In this document: one piece after another, positions 12,418-14,785 of the stretch
How positions within the stretch are numbered: the first letter of the stretch is position 1
Layout of the letters: every line of letters begins with the position of its first letter
Origin: Actinomycetes bacterium
GTDB lineage: Bacteria > Actinomycetota > Acidimicrobiia > Acidimicrobiales > JAKAOS01
Length of the DNA: 14,785 bases
Direction of reading: 5' to 3'
NCBI GenBank assembly: GCA_021790615.1
Contig: JAJYGW010000197.1
Span: 1-14,785, forward strand
Program-made: the position numbers and the translations under genes
The notes under the pieces: generated by a model
Told to the model about the DNA's origin: nothing
The model's input: the letters and a program-made list of their open reading frames with translations, nothing else
The model's database searches: none

Positions 12418-14785
12418 ATGGCTGTTGCAGGAGAGCGCCTCGGAATCGGTATCCGGCGGTACTTCACCGACGAGGGCCGCCACCCCTATGACCAGGTCGC
12501 CTGGGAGCGGCGGGACTCGCGGATCTCCGACTACCGGACCGGTGTCATCGCGTTCGAGCAGCTCGGTGTCGAGGTGCCGGCGTCGTGGTCGATGAACGCG
12601 ACGAACATCCTCGCCCAGAAGTACTTCCGCGGCACTCTCGGCAGGCCCGAGCGAGAGTGGTCGCTGAAGCAGGTGATCGACCGCGTGGTGGACACGGTCA
12701 CCGCCTGGGGCCTGAAGGACGGGTACTTCGTCGACGCAGCGGAGGCGGCAGCGTTCAACGACGAGCTGAAGCACCTCATCGTGGAGCAGAAGGCCGCGTT
12801 CAACTCGCCGGTGTGGTTCAACATCGGCGTGAAGGGCGTTCCGCAGCAGGCGAGTGCGTGCTTCATCCTCGCTGTCGAGGACTCGATGAGCTCCATCCTC
12901 AACTGGTATGTCGAGGAGGGCAACATCTTCAAGGGCGGTTCAGGCTCCGGGGTGAACCTGTCGCGCATCCGGGCGTCGAAGGAGCTGCTGCACGGTGGTG
13001 GTACTGCATCGGGTCCGGTGAGCTTCATGCGTGGTGCCGACGCCTCTGCGGGGACGATCAAGTCTGGGGGCAAGACCCGTCGCGCAGCGAAGATGGTCAT
13101 CCTCGACACCGATCACCCGGACATCCAGGAGTTCATCTGGTGCAAGGCGAAGGAGGAGCGCAAGGCCCGCGTGCTCTCCCAGGCCGGCTTCGACATGGAC
13201 CTCGACGGAGCGGACAGCCACTCGATGCAGTACCAGAACGCCAACAACTCCGTCCGCGTGACCGATGGATTCATGCAGGCGGTCCTCGACGATGCTGATT
13301 GGGACTTGACGGCGCGTACGACCGGCGAGGTGCTGGAGACGGTGAAGGCGCGTGACCTCTTCCGCCAGATTGCCGAGGCTGCGTGGGAGTGCGCCGACCC
13401 CGGTCTGCAGTACGACACCACGATCAACAAGTGGCACACAGCACCGAACACGGGTCGGATCACAGCCAGCAATCCGTGCAGTGAGTATGTGCACTTGGAC
13501 AACAGCAGCTGCAATCTGGCAAGTCTGAATCTCTTGAAGTTCTGCAATGAGGCAGGCATCTTCGATGTGGACGGGTTCCGTGCCGCCGTCGAGGTGGTGT
13601 TCACAGCCCAGGAGATCCTCGTCGGAAACGCCGACTACCCGACGGAGAAGATCGGCGAGACGACTCGCCGCTTCCGGGAGCTCGGGCTCGGCTATGCCAA
13701 CCTGGGCGCACTCTTGATGTCCGAGGGCCTGCCGTACGACTCCGACGAGGGTCGTGCGTGGGCGGCTGCTATCACCGCTCTCATGACCGGCGCCGCCTAT
13801 GAGACCTCGGCCCGGACAGCTGCTCGGATGGGCCCGTTCGCCGGGTACCACGAGAACGCCGAACCGATGCTCAACGTTCTCCGGATGCACCGAGCGGCCG
13901 TGGCGGAGATCGACGAGGAGCTCGTCCCCACGGAACTGCTCTCGGCGGCGCAGGAGGCATGGGATTCGGCCGTGGACCTGGCCGAGGAGCACGGCGTGAG
14001 GAATTCCCAGGCGACGGTGCTCGCCCCGACGGGGACGATCTCGTTCCTGATGGACTGTGACACGACCGGTATCGAACCGGATCTCGGTCTCGTCAAGACC
14101 AAGAAGCTCGTGGGCGGCGGCACCATGTCCATCGTCAACCAGACGGTCCCCCGAGCACTTCGGCGCCTCGGTTACACCGATCAGCAGATCTCGGAGATCA
14201 TCGGACACATCGACGAGCACAAGACGATCGTCGGCGCCCCCGGTCTTCGTGCCGAGCACCTGCCGGTGTTCGCGTGCTCGATGGGTGACAACGTGATCCA
14301 CTACTCGGGGCACGTGAAGATGATGGCGGCTGCCCAGCCGTTCGTCTCCGGCGCCATCTCGAAGACCGTGAACATGCCGGAAGAGGTGACGGTCGGAGAG
14401 GTCGAGCAGCTCCACGTCGACGCTTGGAGGATGGGGCTCAAGGCGATCGCCATCTACCGCGACAACTGCAAGGTCGCCCAGCCGCTCTCGACCACGAAGA
14501 AGGAAGGCGCCGCGGCGTCATTCGATGAAGCTGCGGTGCTCGAAGAGCTCCAGTCCTCGGCGTTCGCCGCACGCGAGGCCGAGCTCGTCGCGCGGATCGC
14601 CGACCTCGAAGGTGCGCTCCAGCAGTCGCACGTGACGGCGCCCGCCGCCACGACGCGGACCCGTCTGCCCCGGCGCCGCCGGTCGAACACCTTCGCCTTC
14701 CGCGTGGCGGACTGCGAGGGCTACGTGACAGTCGGCGAGTACGAGGACGGCCGTCCCGGCGAGGTCTTCATGAAGGTCTCGAAGC
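12418..14785 (+). CDS. nrdJ: Adenosylcobalamin-dependent (class II) ribonucleotide reductase, 3' end outside the window
   Basis: Reduces ribonucleotides, probably diphosphates, to deoxyribonucleotides using a cobalamin-generated thiyl radical, without oxygen or a second subunit. 789 codons are visible and the frame is still open at the window edge. Active-site residues: C148 in QASACFI and C365 in SSCNLASLNLL form the redox pair; N352-P-C354-S-E356 holds the thiyl cysteine C354. The N-C-E triad and the 11-residue step from C354 to C365 match the Thermotoga enzyme. MRGADASAGTIKSGGKTRR (near 200-220) and PTGTISFLMDCDTTGIEPD (near 538) are typical of NrdJ. A charged linker follows, then TFAFRVADCEGYVTVGEYED and GEVFMKVSK, the start of the TSCPD-type C-terminal domain. 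No intein is present in the visible part. It follows a strong promoter with NrdR-like boxes. The GC content dips around C365. Confidence 0.97.
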   Translation, partial: MAVAGERLGIGIRRYFTDEGRHPYDQVAWERRDSRISDYRTGVIAFEQLGVEVPASWSMNATNILAQKYFRGTLGRPEREWSLKQVIDRVVDTVTAWGLKDGYFVDAAEAAAFNDELKHLIVEQKAAFNSPVWFNIGVKGVPQQASACFILAVEDSMSSILNWYVEEGNIFKGGSGSGVNLSRIRASKELLHGGGTASGPVSFMRGADASAGTIKSGGKTRRAAKMVILDTDHPDIQEFIWCKAKEERKARVLSQAGFDMDLDGADSHSMQYQNANNSVRVTDGFMQAVLDDADWDLTARTTGEVLETVKARDLFRQIAEAAWECADPGLQYDTTINKWHTAPNTGRITASNPCSEYVHLDNSSCNLASLNLLKFCNEAGIFDVDGFRAAVEVVFTAQEILVGNADYPTEKIGETTRRFRELGLGYANLGALLMSEGLPYDSDEGRAWAAAITALMTGAAYETSARTAARMGPFAGYHENAEPMLNVLRMHRAAVAEIDEELVPTELLSAAQEAWDSAVDLAEEHGVRNSQATVLAPTGTISFLMDCDTTGIEPDLGLVKTKKLVGGGTMSIVNQTVPRALRRLGYTDQQISEIIGHIDEHKTIVGAPGLRAEHLPVFACSMGDNVIHYSGHVKMMAAAQPFVSGAISKTVNMPEEVTVGEVEQLHVDAWRMGLKAIAIYRDNCKVAQPLSTTKKEGAAASFDEAAVLEELQSSAFAAREAELVARIADLEGALQQSHVTAPAATTRTRLPRRRRSNTFAFRVADCEGYVTVGEYEDGRPGEVFMKVSK

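Noticed and set aside
12940..14415. 491-codon minus-strand frame inside nrdJ
   Set aside because: Antisense of clearly conserved ribonucleotide reductase sequence, with no domain of its own.
1..14785. Mobile elements, CRISPR arrays, toxin-antitoxin or defence modules
   Set aside because: I saw no transposase or integrase motifs, no regularly spaced repeats and no recognisable defence or toxin-antitoxin families on either strand.

Overview
This is a strongly GC-rich stretch of an actinobacterial chromosome, packed with genes on both strands. The gene set points to Actinobacteria, most plausibly the class Acidimicrobiia or a relative. It includes a PimB-type mannosyltransferase next to an SRPBCC protein and a ROK glucokinase, an adenosylcobalamin-dependent ribonucleotide reductase (NrdJ) behind NrdR-type boxes, a luciferase-like (possibly F420-linked) oxidoreductase, and two tiny Cys-rich proteins I associate with Actinobacteria. 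The class assignment is an inference. There is no sign of a mobile element, CRISPR array, prophage or RNA gene, and no gene-free gap over about 220 bases.

Layout. Positions 7-627 (+): RdgB nucleotide-pool sanitation. 634-1656 (-) and 1714-3066 (+): a divergent pair, a D-threonine-aldolase-like PLP enzyme and a short FGGY carbohydrate kinase. 3103-4677 (-): a DUF885 putative metallopeptidase. 4700-5010: two very small Cys-rich genes in convergent overlap. 5047-6174 (+): PimB-like GT4 glycosyltransferase. 6289-8434 (+): an operon of SRPBCC protein, ROK kinase and luciferase-like protein, joined by two 4-base GTGA overlaps. 8506-9702 (+): AlaC-type alanine transaminase. 9878-10669 (+): PlsC-type acyltransferase. 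10717-12201 (-): glycerol kinase GlpK. 12418 to the end (+): nrdJ, which runs off the window.

Working together. Acyltransferase, GlpK and PimB-like enzyme all feed glycerolipid and glycolipid synthesis: glycerol-3-phosphate, phosphatidic acid, then mannosylated phosphatidylinositol if the PimB assignment holds. RdgB and NrdJ both act on the nucleotide pool but are not adjacent. The rest is central carbon and amino-acid metabolism.

The clearest non-coding signals are two. First, a recurring TANNNT hexamer lies 6-7 bases before a start codon at six genes that lack a Shine-Dalgarno sequence, suggesting leaderless transcription. One of these hexamers sits in a perfect palindrome between two divergent starts. 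Second, nrdJ has a near-consensus promoter followed by one strong and one weak NrdR-like box exactly 31 bases apart. The window otherwise looks like housekeeping sequence; I see no convincing new multi-gene system.
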